A stretch of DNA of 64,000 nt from Pseudomonas sp. 2FG (GCF_005502935.1 NZ_SCMP01000001.1:339074-403073), one strand, 5' to 3'; counted from the stretch's first letter, positions 36,946 to 46,211 are shown. Notes: generated by a model not told the origin, from the sequence alone. Made by a program: numbers and translations.

Positions 36946-39900
36946 TCAGGCGGCTGACTCGAAGAGCCGCACCACTTGGAGATCACCGCCCAGCAGCCGG
37001 GTGCGCAGTTGCGCCTCATGCTCGCGGGCCTTGGCCATGGCGCGTTCCTTAACGTGGCCGTAGCCGCGGATCTGCTCGGGCAGCTCGGCGATAGCCACAG
37101 CCGTGCGGTAATTGTCCGCACGCAGGTGGGCCAGCAGCGCTTCGACGCTGTCCTCGTAGTGGTTGATCAGCTCGCGTTCCTGACGACGCTCCTCGCTGTA
37201 GGCGAACACGTCAAAGACGCTGCCACGCAGGCACTTGAACCTGGCCAGCAGACCGAAGGCGCGCAGCATCCAGGGGCCGAACTGACGCTTGCGCGGCTGG
37301 CCGGTAACCGGGTCGCGCTTGGCCAGCCAGGACGGCGCCAGGTGGAACTCCAGGTGGTAGTCGCCGCTGAACTGAGCCTCCAGTTGCTTGCGGAAATCAC
37401 CGTTGCTGTAGAGCCGCGCCACTTCGTACTCGTCCTTGTAGGCCAGCACCTTGAAGTAGTAACGCGCCACGGCTTCGGTCAGTTGCTGGTCGACATCGCT
37501 GTCGGCCAGCCGCACGCGCTCCACCAGATCGCTGTAGCGCTTGGCGTAGGCGGCGTCCTGGTAGGCGGTGAGATGGTCGATGCGGAACTGGATGACTTCG
37601 TCCAGGGTTTCGCAGCTCGGCGCAACCGGCTCCACCGGCGTGGCCAGTTTCTCCACGGCCGGCAGGTCATGGGCGGCGCGGCGGCCCCAGAGGAAGGCCT
37701 CGCAGTTGAGCTTCACCGCCACGCCGTTGAGCGTGATGGCCTGCTCGATGGCGGCGGCGGAGACCGGTACCAAGCCCTTTTGGTAGGCGTAGCCGAGCAT
37801 GAACAGGTTCGTGGCGATGCTGTCGCCGAGCAGGCGGGTGGCCAGGCGCGTGGCATCGATGAAGTGGGTCTTGTCTTGGCCCACCGCCTCGACCAGCGCT
37901 TCCTGCATGGCTTGCCCCGGTACCTGGGCATCCGGGTTGCGGGTGAACTCGGCGGTGGCCGCCTCATGACTGTTCACCACGGCGGTGGCGATGCGCTCGT
38001 TGAGCTTGGCCAGCGCTTCTTCACTGGCGGCGACGACCAGATCGCAGCCGAGCAGCAGGTCGGTCTCACCGGCGGCGATGCGCACGGCATAGATGTCGTC
38101 CTGTTTGGCGGCAACGCGGATATGGGTGATCACCGGGCCGAACTTCTGCGCCAGACCGGCCTGGTCGAGCACGCTGCAGCCCTTGCCTTCGAGGTGCGCG
38201 GCCATGCCCAGCAGCGCGCCGACAGTGGTCACGCCGCTGCCGCCGACACCCGGCAGGAGAATGTTCCACGGCCGCTCCAGGGTGGGCTGGATCGGCTCCG
38301 GCAGTGCCGCGAATACCACACCGGCACCTACCGCTTCCGGCTGGCGCAGGCTGCCGCCATGCACTGTGACGAAGCTCGGGCAGAAGCCATCGACACAGCT
38401 GAAATCCTTGTTGCAGGAGTTCTGATCGATCTCGCGCTTGCGCCCCAGCTCGGTCTCCAGCGGCAGCACCGACAGGCAGTTGGACTTCACACTGCAATCG
38501 CCGCAACCCTCGCATACCGCCGGATTGATGAAGGCACGTTTGGCCGGATCGACCAGCTTGCCACGCTTGCGCCGACGGCGCTTCTCGGTGGCGCAGGTCT
38601 GGTCGTAGATGATCACCGAGGTGCCCTTGAACTCGCGCAGCTCGCGTTGCACGGCATCCAGTTCGCGGCGGTGGTGAAAGCTGACGATGGGCGCGAAGGT
38701 GGTGCGGGTCGGGTACTTCTCCGGCTCATCGGTGACCAGGGCGATGCGTTTCACGCCTTCGGCGAACACCTGCTGACTGAGCTGATCGACGCGCAGCTCG
38801 CCGTCGATCGGCTGGCCGCCGGTCATGGCCACCGCATCGTTGTAGAGGATCTTGTAGGTGATATTCACCCCGGAGGCGACCGCCGCCCGCAGGGCCAACT
38901 GACCGGAGTGGAAGTAGGTGCCGTCGCCGAGGTTCTGGAAGATATGCGGGGTGTCGGTGAACGGCGCCTGGCCGATCCAGGTCGCGCCCTCGCCGCCCAT
39001 CTGGGTGAAGGTGTCGGTGTTGCGGTCCATCCACTGGGTCATGTAATGGCAGCCGATGCCGCCCTGGGCGCGACTGCCTTCCGGCAGCTTGGTCGAGCTG
39101 TTGTGCGGGCAGCCGGAGCAGAAGTGCGGGGTGCGCACTGTGTTGTGCTTGGGCGCGGCCAGGGCCTGTTCCTTGGCGGCGAGGAAGGCCAGGCGCGACT
39201 CGATCTGCTCGCTGCTGTAGATCGGCGCCAGGCGCTTGGCTATGACCCGGGCGATCATCGCCGGGGTCAGCTCGCTGAGGTTCGGCAGCAGGGAATTGCC
39301 GGCCTCGTCGAACTCGCCGACCACCCGTGGGCGCTTGCCCACCGGCCAGTTGTAGAGCTGGCCGGTCAGTTGGTCCTCGATGATGCTGCGCTTCTCTTCC
39401 ACCACCAGGATTTCGTCCAGGCCCTCGGCGAACTCGTGCACCGAGACCGGCTCCAGCGGCCAGCTCATGCCGACCTTGAGCACCCGCAGGCCGACCTTGG
39501 CGCACAGCTCGTCGTCCAGGCCGAGGTCGACCAGGGCCTGGCGCACATCGAGGTAGGACTTGCCGGTGGTGATGATGCCGAGGCGCGGATTGGGCGAGTC
39601 GAGCGTCACCTGGTTGAGCTTGTTGGCGCGGGCGAAGGCACGGGCGGCGTAGATCTTGTAGATGTTGAGGCGTTTTTCCTGGGCCAGCGGCGGGTCCGGC
39701 CAACGGATGTGCACACCGTCTTCCGGCAGCTCGAAGTCTTCGGGAATCCGTACCTCGACCCGCAGTGGGTTGACATCCACCACCGCCGAGGAGTCGACAT
39801 TCTCGGCGATGGTCTTCAGCGCCACCCAGCAACCGCTGTAACGCGACAGCTCCCAGCCGATGATGCCGTAGTCGAGGATTTCCTGGACGTTGGCCGGGTT

Positions 39901-40413
39901 CAGCACCGGGATCGAGGCGGCGATGAAGGCATGCTCGCTCTGGTTGGCGATGCTCGAGGATTTGCAGCCGTGGTCGTCACCGGCCAATAACAACACGCCG
40001 CCATGGGCCGACACGCCGGCCGAGTTGCCGTGCTTGAACACGTCACCGCAGCGGTCCACACCAGGGCCCTTGCCGTACCACATGGAAAACACGCCGTCGT
40101 AACGCGCGCCGGGGAACAGACTGGTCTGCTGGCTGCCCCAGACTGAGGTGGCGGCGAGCTCTTCGTTGACCCCGGGCTGGAAGTGGATGGCGTTTTCCTG
40201 AAGGAAGGGCTTGGCCTCCCACAGGCTCTTGTCGAGGTTGCCCAAGGGCGAGCCGCGATAACCGGAAATGAAACAGGCGGTGTTCAGGCCATGGGCCCTG
40301 TCACGCTGTTTTTGCAGCATCGGTAGGCGGGTCAGCGCCTGGGTGCCGGTGAGGTAGAGATGACCGGTTGCGAGTCGGTACTTGTCATCCAGGCGGATTT
40401 CGGCCAGAGACAT
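36946..40413 (-). CDS. indolepyruvate ferredoxin oxidoreductase, fused subunits
   Basis: An 1155-residue protein combining the parts of 2-oxoacid:ferredoxin oxidoreductases. The pyrimidine-binding domain has [11 protein letters not shown] near the N-terminus. The TPP-binding domain has [10 protein letters not shown] and [11 protein letters not shown] (about 430-520). Cysteines in [13 protein letters not shown] (about 635-650) lie in an iron-sulfur-type segment. A gamma/IorB-like domain ([18 protein letters not shown]) follows at about 720-900, and a family-specific C-terminal domain completes the protein. It decarboxylates aryl or branched 2-oxo acids to acyl-CoA. It is divergent from an Lrp gene and followed by an amino acid dehydrogenase, consistent with amino acid catabolism. 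Confidence 0.9.
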   Translation of the reverse strand: MSLAEIRLDDKYRLATGHLYLTGTQALTRLPMLQKQRDRAHGLNTACFISGYRGSPLGNLDKSLWEAKPFLQENAIHFQPGVNEELAATSVWGSQQTSLFPGARYDGVFSMWYGKGPGVDRCGDVFKHGNSAGVSAHGGVLLLAGDDHGCKSSSIANQSEHAFIAASIPVLNPANVQEILDYGIIGWELSRYSGCWVALKTIAENVDSSAVVDVNPLRVEVRIPEDFELPEDGVHIRWPDPPLAQEKRLNIYKIYAARAFARANKLNQVTLDSPNPRLGIITTGKSYLDVRQALVDLGLDDELCAKVGLRVLKVGMSWPLEPVSVHEFAEGLDEILVVEEKRSIIEDQLTGQLYNWPVGKRPRVVGEFDEAGNSLLPNLSELTPAMIARVIAKRLAPIYSSEQIESRLAFLAAKEQALAAPKHNTVRTPHFCSGCPHNSSTKLPEGSRAQGGIGCHYMTQWMDRNTDTFTQMGGEGATWIGQAPFTDTPHIFQNLGDGTYFHSGQLALRAAVASGVNITYKILYNDAVAMTGGQPIDGELRVDQLSQQVFAEGVKRIALVTDEPEKYPTRTTFAPIVSFHHRRELDAVQRELREFKGTSVIIYDQTCATEKRRRRKRGKLVDPAKRAFINPAVCEGCGDCSVKSNCLSVLPLETELGRKREIDQNSCNKDFSCVDGFCPSFVTVHGGSLRQPEAVGAGVVFAALPEPIQPTLERPWNILLPGVGGSGVTTVGALLGMAAHLEGKGCSVLDQAGLAQKFGPVITHIRVAAKQDDIYAVRIAAGETDLLLGCDLVVAASEEALAKLNERIATAVVNSHEAATAEFTRNPDAQVPGQAMQEALVEAVGQDKTHFIDATRLATRLLGDSIATNLFMLGYAYQKGLVPVSAAAIEQAITLNGVAVKLNCEAFLWGRRAAHDLPAVEKLATPVEPVAPSCETLDEVIQFRIDHLTAYQDAAYAKRYSDLVERVRLADSDVDQQLTEAVARYYFKVLAYKDEYEVARLYSNGDFRKQLEAQFSGDYHLEFHLAPSWLAKRDPVTGQPRKRQFGPWMLRAFGLLARFKCLRGSVFDVFAYSEERRQERELINHYEDSVEALLAHLRADNYRTAVAIAELPEQIRGYGHVKERAMAKAREHEAQLRTRLLGGDLQVVRLFESAA

Positions 40414-40612
40414 GCGGCGCTCCTTTTATATTTATATGGCGACCTTGCGTGGCAACGGTAAATGCCACGCTGGAAATTCCAGCACAGGATCACTGCGCTG
40501 GCGGCTGGCTAAAATATGACTTGGCTGAACGGATTTTTTCTTTCTCTTTTCGAGGTTGAACGCCAATATTGCGCATGATCAAACCTATAAAAATAAAATT
40601 TCGGGAATATTC

Positions 40613-41086
40613 ATGCAGATTAAATTGAGTGCTATCGATCGCAAGATTCTCCGCCTGCTGCAGCACAACGCCGACCTCTCGGCGGCAGAGATCGCCGAAC
40701 GCGTGGAATTGTCGCAATCGCCCTGCTGGCGGCGGATTCATCGCATGCAGGAAGAAGGCGTGATCGAACGCAAGGTCGCCCTGCTCAACCCGCAACGTCT
40801 GGGCCTGAGCATGACGGTGTTCGTCAACGTCAAACTCTCCGGCCACGGCCGCCGCTATCTGGCCGAATTCGAGGAAGCCATCACCGGTTACCCCGAGGTG
40901 CTGGAGTGCTACACCATGGCCGGTGGCATGGACTATCTATTGAAGGTGGTGACGCCGGACATCGCCAGCTACGAGCGCTTCCTGCGGGATCACTTGCTGC
41001 AAAAGCCGCATGTGCAGGAGGCCCATTCGAATATCGCCATGAGCGAAGTCAAACGCACCACGGAGTTGCCGCTGGATCTGGTTTAA
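40613..41086 (+). CDS. Lrp/AsnC family transcriptional regulator
   Basis: A 157-residue regulator: N-terminal HTH IDRKILRLLQHNADLSAAEIAERVELSQSPCWRRI, C-terminal RAM/effector domain with GYPEVLECYTMAGGMDYLL. The ATG at 40613 begins MQIKLSAID, the normal Lrp start; further upstream in-frame codons are A/T-rich leader. It is divergently oriented from the oxidoreductase gene with about 200 bp between, and is a likely local amino-acid-responsive activator of it. Similar in layout to BkdR controlling bkd genes. Confidence 0.9.
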   Translation: MQIKLSAIDRKILRLLQHNADLSAAEIAERVELSQSPCWRRIHRMQEEGVIERKVALLNPQRLGLSMTVFVNVKLSGHGRRYLAEFEEAITGYPEVLECYTMAGGMDYLLKVVTPDIASYERFLRDHLLQKPHVQEAHSNIAMSEVKRTTELPLDLV

Positions 41087-41135
41087 CCGGCCCATGAATA
41101 GCGCTATGACCAACGCCGTCAATCCGGCGCAAAAC

Positions 41136-41900
41136 TCAGATGCTCAAGCCATCGAAGGCCAGGCTGACACCCGGCGGCAGGCTATCGGGATGATCCAGCA
41201 GCCAGGCGTCGAAACTGTGGCCTATGTGGGTCAGCAACGCCTCGCCCGGTTGCAACTGCTCGATCACCTGCAGGGCGCGGGTCAGGTCGTTGTGGTTGCG
41301 CGGCGCCTGGGGCTGCGGCGCGGTGGAGCAATCCAGCACCAGCACATCCAACGGTTTAGCGGCGAGGAAGGCGGCGGTCTCCGGCGGCACGCCGACCGTG
41401 TCGGTCAGGTAAGCGATGCGCCGGCCCTGAGCGTCCAACTCCGCTTCTTCAAATAGATAGCCAAAGGTCGACTTGGAATGGGTCAGCGGCAGGGCCGTGA
41501 CCCTCAATTCGCCCAACTGGCGGCGCTCGAAGGCGGCGAACGGCTGGGAAAAATCGAGAATCCCCGGATGCTTGTAGAGATCGGCAAAGCCTTCCGGGTC
41601 GGCCGGGCCATGCACAGGAATCACCAGCCCTTGACCCCAGCGCAATTGCAGCAGGCCCTGGGCGTGGTCGGCGTGGTAGTGGGTCTGCAGGATGCCGCTC
41701 AGCGAGTGCGGCGGGAAGCGCTCGGTCAGATCGCTCAGACCGCTGTCGATCAACCAACGCTGCCCTCCACATTCGACCAACGCACAGCAGGGCCCGCGGC
41801 GGTGCTGCGGGTAAACCCTGGCCCTGTCGCAAGCCACGCAACTGCAACCGTAGACCGGCACTTGGCGAGCATCGCCGGTGCCGAGCAGGGTCAGGCGCAT
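41136..41900 (-). CDS. phnP: phosphoribosyl 1,2-cyclic phosphate phosphodiesterase PhnP
   Basis: A 254-residue metallo-beta-lactamase-fold enzyme. The metal motif is THYHADHAQGL, with a later LTHSKST, YLTDT and a terminal LLTHIGHSFD. Cysteines CSCVAC near residues 19-24 match the structural zinc site of PhnP. It opens the cyclic phosphate formed by C-P lyase. The gene is intact and overlaps phnN by 10 bp, but the C-P lyase core genes are missing upstream. Confidence 0.9.
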   Translation of the reverse strand: MRLTLLGTGDARQVPVYGCSCVACDRARVYPQHRRGPCCALVECGGQRWLIDSGLSDLTERFPPHSLSGILQTHYHADHAQGLLQLRWGQGLVIPVHGPADPEGFADLYKHPGILDFSQPFAAFERRQLGELRVTALPLTHSKSTFGYLFEEAELDAQGRRIAYLTDTVGVPPETAAFLAAKPLDVLVLDCSTAPQPQAPRNHNDLTRALQVIEQLQPGEALLTHIGHSFDAWLLDHPDSLPPGVSLAFDGLSI

Positions 41901-42466
41901 GCGCGACTCTCGCCGATCAGGTCGAGCAGGTCTGCCACGGTTTGCTCGAAGTGGTCGGAGTTGTCGAGGGTATGCAGCTGGGCGCTGTTGCCCTCGCCTT
42001 CTGGGTTCGCACTGGCTTGCAATTGCGCGTTACGGGCCAGCCTGGCCTCGATCTCTTCGACAGACTCGCGCCCCCGTGCCAGCAAGCGCTGACGCAATAC
42101 CTCGCTATCGACTGTCAGCAAGATGGCGAGCAAATTCGGGTAGCGCTGGCGTGCCTGCGGCAGATAGGCCCGCGAGCCATTGACCAGCACGTCATGCCCG
42201 GCCGCCAGCCAGCCGTCGATCTGCTTGGGGATGCCATACGCCAGGCCATTGGCGCGCCAGCTCATGGCAAACGCACCTTCGGCCTCCAGCCGGTCGAACT
42301 GCTCCGGCGTGACCGGCTGGGCGTCCTCGCCAACCGCCTCGGCCGAGCGGGTGATCACCCGCCGGACGATCCGGCAGCCACCCGCTTCCAGCGTCGCGCG
42401 GGCGGCTTGTAGCAGGCTGTCCTTGCCTGACCCCGAAGGGCCGATCAAATAAATCAGCTTGCCCAT
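41891..42466 (-). CDS. phnN: ribose 1,5-bisphosphate phosphokinase PhnN
   Basis: A 191-residue guanylate-kinase-like P-loop enzyme: LIGPSGSGKDSLL at the N-terminus, RRVITRS, and FAMSWRANGLAYGIP for substrate binding. It phosphorylates ribose 1,5-bisphosphate to PRPP, the last step of phosphonate use via C-P lyase. Intact and 2 bp after the phnM stub. With phnG-phnM absent it may act on ribose bisphosphate from other sources, as NAD-independent PRPP synthesis is possible. Confidence 0.9.
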   Translation of the reverse strand: MGKLIYLIGPSGSGKDSLLQAARATLEAGGCRIVRRVITRSAEAVGEDAQPVTPEQFDRLEAEGAFAMSWRANGLAYGIPKQIDGWLAAGHDVLVNGSRAYLPQARQRYPNLLAILLTVDSEVLRQRLLARGRESVEEIEARLARNAQLQASANPEGEGNSAQLHTLDNSDHFEQTVADLLDLIGESRACA

Positions 42467-42468
42467 GT

Positions 42469-42684
42469 TCAGAACACTCTCTTGCCTTGGCGCCAGACCT
42501 GTTGGATCACCGCCTGCCCCGCCTGCCCCTTGGCCTGCAGCAAATCCGCCCGCAAACCCGGGCGAATCTCGCCACGATCCACCAGCCCGGCCGCCTGGGC
42601 CGGCGCGCGGCTGACGGTGCCGATAGCCTTGGGTAAATCATACCCGTTGTCCTGCCCGGTCAGCAGTAAAGCCGCCGGCAACAG
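42469..42684 (-). pseudogene. phnM: phnM 3' fragment
   Basis: About 71 codons corresponding to the C-terminus of the PhnM amidohydrolase (triphosphate diphosphohydrolase of the C-P lyase pathway): PAALLLTGQ, AIGTVSRAPAQAAGLVDRGEIRPGLRADLL, and VIQQVWRQGKRVF. The first roughly 300 codons, including all metal-binding residues, are missing. The fragment is fused at its 5' side to a piece of phnC. The frame is open but cannot give an active enzyme. Confidence 0.85.
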
Positions 42685-42691
42685 GCTCGTT

Positions 42692-42768
42692 GCGTCAGCG
42701 CCCGGGCGATAGCCATGCGCTGCGTCGTCCGGTCAGCCAGGCCGACGCGCGCCAAGGCCTCCACAGGG
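42692..42768 (-). pseudogene. phnC: phnC internal fragment
   Basis: Minus-strand reading gives VEALARVGLADRTTQ directly joined to RMAIARALTQR. In an intact PhnC ATPase the segment between is the ABC signature (LSGGQQQ). So a second piece of phnC survives, itself lacking the signature motif, then breaks into phnM sequence near 42690. It confirms at least two deletion events inside phnC plus one large deletion from phnC to phnM. Confidence 0.75.
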
Positions 42769-42794
42769 CGCGCTGCCTTTCTTCAGTCCTGAAC

Positions 42795-43052
42795 CTACCG
42801 GAGACGCCGCACTTCACCATTCAAGCGGCCGTGCGCCTGAACTTCGCGGCCCAGCACCCGGATGCTGCCACCCGCGCTGCGATCGCAACAGGCCAGGCCA
42901 GCCAGGTGCCGCAACAAGGTGGACTTTCCCGAGCCGGAGGCACCGATCAACGCGACCATCTCGCCCGGCTGCACGGACAACGCCAAGTCGTACAGCGCCT
43001 GCTTGCCGCCGAACGTCTTGTTCAGGCTCTCAACACGGATCACTGCGCTCAT
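42795..43052 (-). pseudogene. phnC: phnC N-terminal fragment
   Basis: 85 codons of a phosphonate-import ABC ATPase: [20 protein letters not shown], Walker [18 protein letters not shown], ending in [11 protein letters not shown] and a TAG stop. The Q-loop, signature and Walker B are missing. It starts at the normal ATG upstream of amrZ in the divergent arrangement known from P. aeruginosa (phnC next to amrZ). A truncated protein might still be made but cannot hydrolyse ATP. Confidence 0.85.
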
Positions 43053-43434
43053 GGGCTTGCCCTCTCATTAACTGTTGCTGGGCGACTACCGGCCGCCATC
43101 TGGTGTAGACCAAGATAGGCAAAGCCTGTGTCAGCCCCGTTAATCGGGGTGACGCTTAGGTGACCATCAGTTTAAATTTTTATGCGGCAGCTGCTCTGGG
43201 ACAGTCGTTTTGCCCAGTAACGCGCATTTCTGACAACTGGTGCAGGCAAAAAGCCAGCACTCCTGCCAAAATACACCATAGAATTGGCGTTAATTAGCAG
43301 CTGCAGTGACCGCAAGGTCATTGAGATGCAAACCGCGATCCTGGTTGAACGGCTAGTGCTAATGATGGTCAAACCGGTGACAATCATGCGGCTCATTGCC
43401 AGCATCGTTTCCCTGAACTAACCGGTTTAAATGT
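43053..43434. other. divergent phnC-amrZ intergenic region
   Basis: About 380 bp holding the promoters of the phnC remnant and of amrZ. No gene is visible. The A/T-rich part 43170-43300 is consistent with promoter DNA. A possible AmrZ site is listed separately. Confidence 0.5.
43391..43403 (-). promoter_or_regulatory. possible AmrZ operator (autoregulation)
   Basis: The minus strand reads GCTGGCAATGAGC, about 30 bp upstream of amrZ. AmrZ sites in pseudomonads are built around TGGC(A/C)A-type cores, and AmrZ represses its own promoter. The match is short and could be chance. Confidence 0.3.
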
Positions 43435-43761
43435 ATGCGCCCCATGAAACAGGCTATTTACTCCAGCCGTACGGCTGACAAATTCGTCGTTCGCTTGCCC
43501 GATGGCATGCGCGAACGCATCGCCGATGTCGCACGCAACCACCATCGCAGCATGAACTCCGAGATCATTGCGCGCCTTGAGCAGAGCATGCTTCAGGAAG
43601 GGGCGCTGGATGACGACCTCAGCATGCGTTTGGACAGACCCGAACTGTCACTGCATGAGCGCGAACTACTGCAACACTTCCGCCAACTGTCACGACGCCA
43701 GCAGAATGCTCTGGTTGCCCTGATCGCCCCTGACACAGAACCAAGCGCCGAAGGGGCTTAA
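43435..43761 (+). CDS. amrZ: ribbon-helix-helix regulator AmrZ (AlgZ)
   Basis: A 108-residue Arc-family protein. The flexible N-terminus is followed by the DNA-binding ribbon [18 protein letters not shown], helix [18 protein letters not shown], and the C-terminal tetramerisation part [30 protein letters not shown]. The sequence follows P. aeruginosa AmrZ closely throughout. AmrZ controls alginate, c-di-GMP enzymes and type IV pili, and represses fleQ in P. aeruginosa. Its genomic neighbour there is phnC, as here. Confidence 0.93.
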   Translation: MRPMKQAIYSSRTADKFVVRLPDGMRERIADVARNHHRSMNSEIIARLEQSMLQEGALDDDLSMRLDRPELSLHERELLQHFRQLSRRQQNALVALIAPDTEPSAEGA

Positions 43762-43782
43762 ACAGCACTCGAGACAACCCTT

Positions 43783-43817
43783 GCCCATAAAAAATCGCCA
43801 TCGGCGGTTTTATGGGC
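43783..43817. terminator. bidirectional terminator between amrZ and mgtE
   Basis: GCCCATAAAAAATCGCC-ATC-GGCGGTTTTATGGGC is a long inverted repeat flanked by T/A runs on both strands. It lies between the convergent amrZ (plus) and mgtE (minus) stops, so it can serve both. Confidence 0.8.
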
Positions 43818-43823
43818 GACGAC

Positions 43824-45266
43824 TTAGAGCAAGAACAGTGTCGCCAGCCCGAGGAAGATGAAGAAACCACCACTATCGGTCACCGCGGTAATCATTACAC
43901 TGGAGCCCAAAGCCGGATCGCGCCCCATGCGTACCAACGTCATCGGGATCAATACGCCCATCAACGCCGCCAGCAACAGATTGAGCGTCATCGCCCCGGT
44001 CATGACCAGGCCCAGTGACCAACTGCCGTAAAGCAGGTAAGCGACAATCCCGATCACCCCGCCCCATACCACCCCATTGAACAGCGACACCGCCAGTTCC
44101 TTGCGCATCAACCGCGAGGTATTGCCGGTACTCACCTGATCCAGCGCCATCGCCCGCACGATCATGGTGATCGTCTGGTTCCCGGAGTTACCGCCGATAC
44201 CCGCAACTATGGGCATCAGCGCGGCCAATGCCACCAGCTTCTCGATCGAGCCCTCGAACAGGCCAATCACGCGCGAGGCGATAAAGGCGGTGATCAGGTT
44301 GATCGCCAGCCAAGCCCAACGGTTACGCAGCGACTTCCACACCGAGGCGAAGATATCTTCTTCTTCGCGCAGACCGGCCATGTTCAGCACTTCGGCTTCA
44401 CTTTCTTCACGGATCAAGTCGACCATTTCGTCGATGGTCAGACGGCCGATCAGCTTGCCGTTCTTGTCCACCACCGGGGCGGAAATCAAGTCATAGCGTT
44501 CGAAAGCCTGGGCGGCATCGTAGGCATCCTCATCCGGGTGGAAGCTCACCGGATCGTCGGCCATTACCTCGGCTACCTGCTTATCCGGGTCGTTGACCAA
44601 CAGGCGCTTGATCGGCAACACGCCCTTCAGCACACCGTCATAATCGACCACGAACAGCTTATCGGTATGCCCCGGCAACTCTTTCAGGCGGCGCAGGTAG
44701 CGCAACACCACCTCCAGGCTGACATCCTCGCGGATGGTGACCATCTCGAAGTCCATCAGGGCACCGACCTGATCCTCTTCATAGGACAACGCCGAACGCA
44801 CGCGCTCACGCTGCTGCGCGTCGAGCGTCTCCATCAGTTCGTGAACTACGTCGCGGGGCAGCTCAGGCGCCAGGTCAGCCAACTCGTCGGCGTCCATTTC
44901 CCTGGCGGCCGCGAGTATCTCGTGATCGTCCATGTCGGCGATCAGCGTTTCCCGCACCGAATCCGAGACTTCGAGGAGGATGTCACCATCGCGCTCGGCC
45001 TTGACCAACTGCCAGACGGTCAGACGGTCGGCCAGCGGCAAGGCTTCGAGGATATGGGCAACGTCGGCAGAGTGCAGATCATCGAGCTTGCGCTGCAGCT
45101 CGGCGAGATTCTGTCGGTGAACCAGGTTCTCTACGAGATCCCGGTGCTGGCCTTCCTGACGATGGGTCAGGTCTTCGACCAGTTTGTGGCGATGCAGCAG
45201 TTCGACTACCTGAGCCAGGCGGTCCTGCAGGCTTTCTTGCGGTTTTTTTGCTTCTACTTCAGTCAT
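43824..45266 (-). CDS. mgtE: magnesium transporter MgtE
   Basis: A 480-residue protein: N-domain (about 30-150) with helical repeats, two CBS domains (about 150-270) with VVDYDGVLKGVLPIK and VVDKNGKLIGRLTIDEM, and a membrane domain with five helices including the pore signature PIVAGIGGNSGNQT. Mg2+ binding to the cytoplasmic domains closes the channel. The ATG at 45266 (MTEVEAKKP) has GGAG 8 bases upstream; a GTG four codons earlier is less likely. Confidence 0.93.
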   Translation of the reverse strand: MTEVEAKKPQESLQDRLAQVVELLHRHKLVEDLTHRQEGQHRDLVENLVHRQNLAELQRKLDDLHSADVAHILEALPLADRLTVWQLVKAERDGDILLEVSDSVRETLIADMDDHEILAAAREMDADELADLAPELPRDVVHELMETLDAQQRERVRSALSYEEDQVGALMDFEMVTIREDVSLEVVLRYLRRLKELPGHTDKLFVVDYDGVLKGVLPIKRLLVNDPDKQVAEVMADDPVSFHPDEDAYDAAQAFERYDLISAPVVDKNGKLIGRLTIDEMVDLIREESEAEVLNMAGLREEEDIFASVWKSLRNRWAWLAINLITAFIASRVIGLFEGSIEKLVALAALMPIVAGIGGNSGNQTITMIVRAMALDQVSTGNTSRLMRKELAVSLFNGVVWGGVIGIVAYLLYGSWSLGLVMTGAMTLNLLLAALMGVLIPMTLVRMGRDPALGSSVMITAVTDSGGFFIFLGLATLFLL

Positions 45267-45589
45267 AGCGCACTCCACCCCCAGCGGCAGGGCACGCCAA
45301 AAGGGATCAATCCGTCAGTTCATGATTGGACAATCGAGATTCTGAATTACTACTGGGTAAGTCCATGGTGGTATTCCATAAGCCCCGGCGGGGCTGACGG
45401 GAGAAATGATAACACTGCTCAATGGCTTTGCACGTTACAAAATCTAGGCAAGAACAAGCGCTTGCATCACAAAGTTCAGTCTTGCCTGAATCCTCGAACT
45501 CCGACGCAGAGCACTTTCAACAGGACACTACTGGCGAGAGAAAAAGCACGCGCTAAGCTTGCTCGACGACCGTCAAGGAGGACGTCCCC
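45267..45589. other. mgtE leader / divergent intergenic region
   Basis: About 320 bp between divergent mgtE and a DUF4124-type gene. It contains a perfect hairpin AGCCCC-GGC-GGGGCT (45381-45395), which on the mgtE strand lies about 120 bp before the start and could be part of a leader structure. I do not recognise an M-box Mg2+ riboswitch. Otherwise promoter DNA. Confidence 0.45.
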
Positions 45590-46093
45590 ATGCATAGACT
45601 GCTAGGCGCAGCATTCTGCGCCACTTTGCTTTGCCCTTCCCCGCTACTGCTGGCCTCGACTGTGTTCCGCTGCGAAGACGCCAAGGGTAATGTCACCTTC
45701 ACCCTGCAGGGCTGCCCAATGGCGCACAGGCAGCAACTGCAAAACGCCGACAACCCAACCCCCGGCAGCGACAAACCCGTGCCCCTGGCGAAAACTGCCA
45801 AGGGCAAGCGCTCAAGTAAAACCAGTAAAAAAGCAAAGGCCAGCGAACTGGTGGTGGTCGGCGAGCAACAGGATGGCTGTGGCAACCGCGTCACGGGCAG
45901 CGCTCGCCGCGCCGCGATGATTCAGAAGGAAGTACGCGCCGGCATGACTCGCGCGGATGTAGAGAGCACCCTGGGCAAACCGGACAAGATCAGCAGCCAG
46001 AACGGCCAACTGCGTTACCAATACCGCAACAATGAAGGCCGCAGCCGCCAGGTCAGCTTCGACGAGAATGGCTGCGTCCGCGGCAAACGCTAG
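45590..46093 (+). CDS. exported DUF4124/SmpA-like domain protein
   Basis: A 167-residue secreted protein: signal peptide (cleavage near LLLAS), a DUF4124-type N-terminal domain (VFRCEDAKGNVTFTLQGCP), a Lys/Ser-rich linker, and a C-terminal SmpA/BamE-like fold (VRAGMTRADVESTLGKPDKI, then LRYQYRNNEGRSRQVSFDENGCV). An excellent AAGGAGG precedes the ATG. It is likely periplasmic. Function unknown; BamE-like domains often mediate envelope protein contacts. Confidence 0.75.
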   Translation: MHRLLGAAFCATLLCPSPLLLASTVFRCEDAKGNVTFTLQGCPMAHRQQLQNADNPTPGSDKPVPLAKTAKGKRSSKTSKKAKASELVVVGEQQDGCGNRVTGSARRAAMIQKEVRAGMTRADVESTLGKPDKISSQNGQLRYQYRNNEGRSRQVSFDENGCVRGKR

Positions 46094-46101
46094 ACAAAGA
46101 A

Positions 46102-46129
46102 AAAGGGCCTGCAGCAATGCAGGCCCTTT
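46102..46129 (+). terminator. rho-independent terminator
   Basis: AAAGGGCCTGCA-GCAA-TGCAGGCCCTTT is a 12-bp perfect stem with A-tract before and T-tract after, 9 bp after the preceding plus-strand stop. On the other strand it ends the tRNA transcript from the right. Confidence 0.9.
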
Positions 46130-46134
46130 CGGTA

Positions 46135-46211
46135 TGGTGCACTCAGGAGGATTCGAACCTCCGACCGCTCGGTTCGTAGCCGAGTACTCTATCCAGCTGA
46201 GCTATGAGTGC
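46135..46211 (-). tRNA. tRNA-Arg (anticodon ACG), copy 2
   Basis: A 77-nt cloverleaf on the minus strand, including encoded CCA. Acceptor GCACTCA/TGAGTGC, D-arm AGCTCAGCTGGATAGAGTA, anticodon loop CTACGAA (ACG, inosine-modified to read CGN), T-arm GGAGGTTCGAATCCTCC. Identical to the copy at 46296-46372. Confidence 0.97.

Noticed and set aside
36976..39990. An open frame of about 1000 codons on the plus strand opposite the indolepyruvate oxidoreductase gene
   Set aside because: The minus-strand gene has clear domains and motifs; the opposite frame has low-complexity, His/Gln/Arg-rich composition typical of an antisense shadow in GC-rich DNA.
42469..42681. A stand-alone small protein gene upstream of phnN
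   Set aside because: It aligns by motif with the C-terminus of PhnM and lacks a start with ribosome site, so it is a truncated remnant.
45381..45395. Mg2+ riboswitch upstream of mgtE
   Set aside because: Only a simple GC hairpin; no M-box features could be traced.
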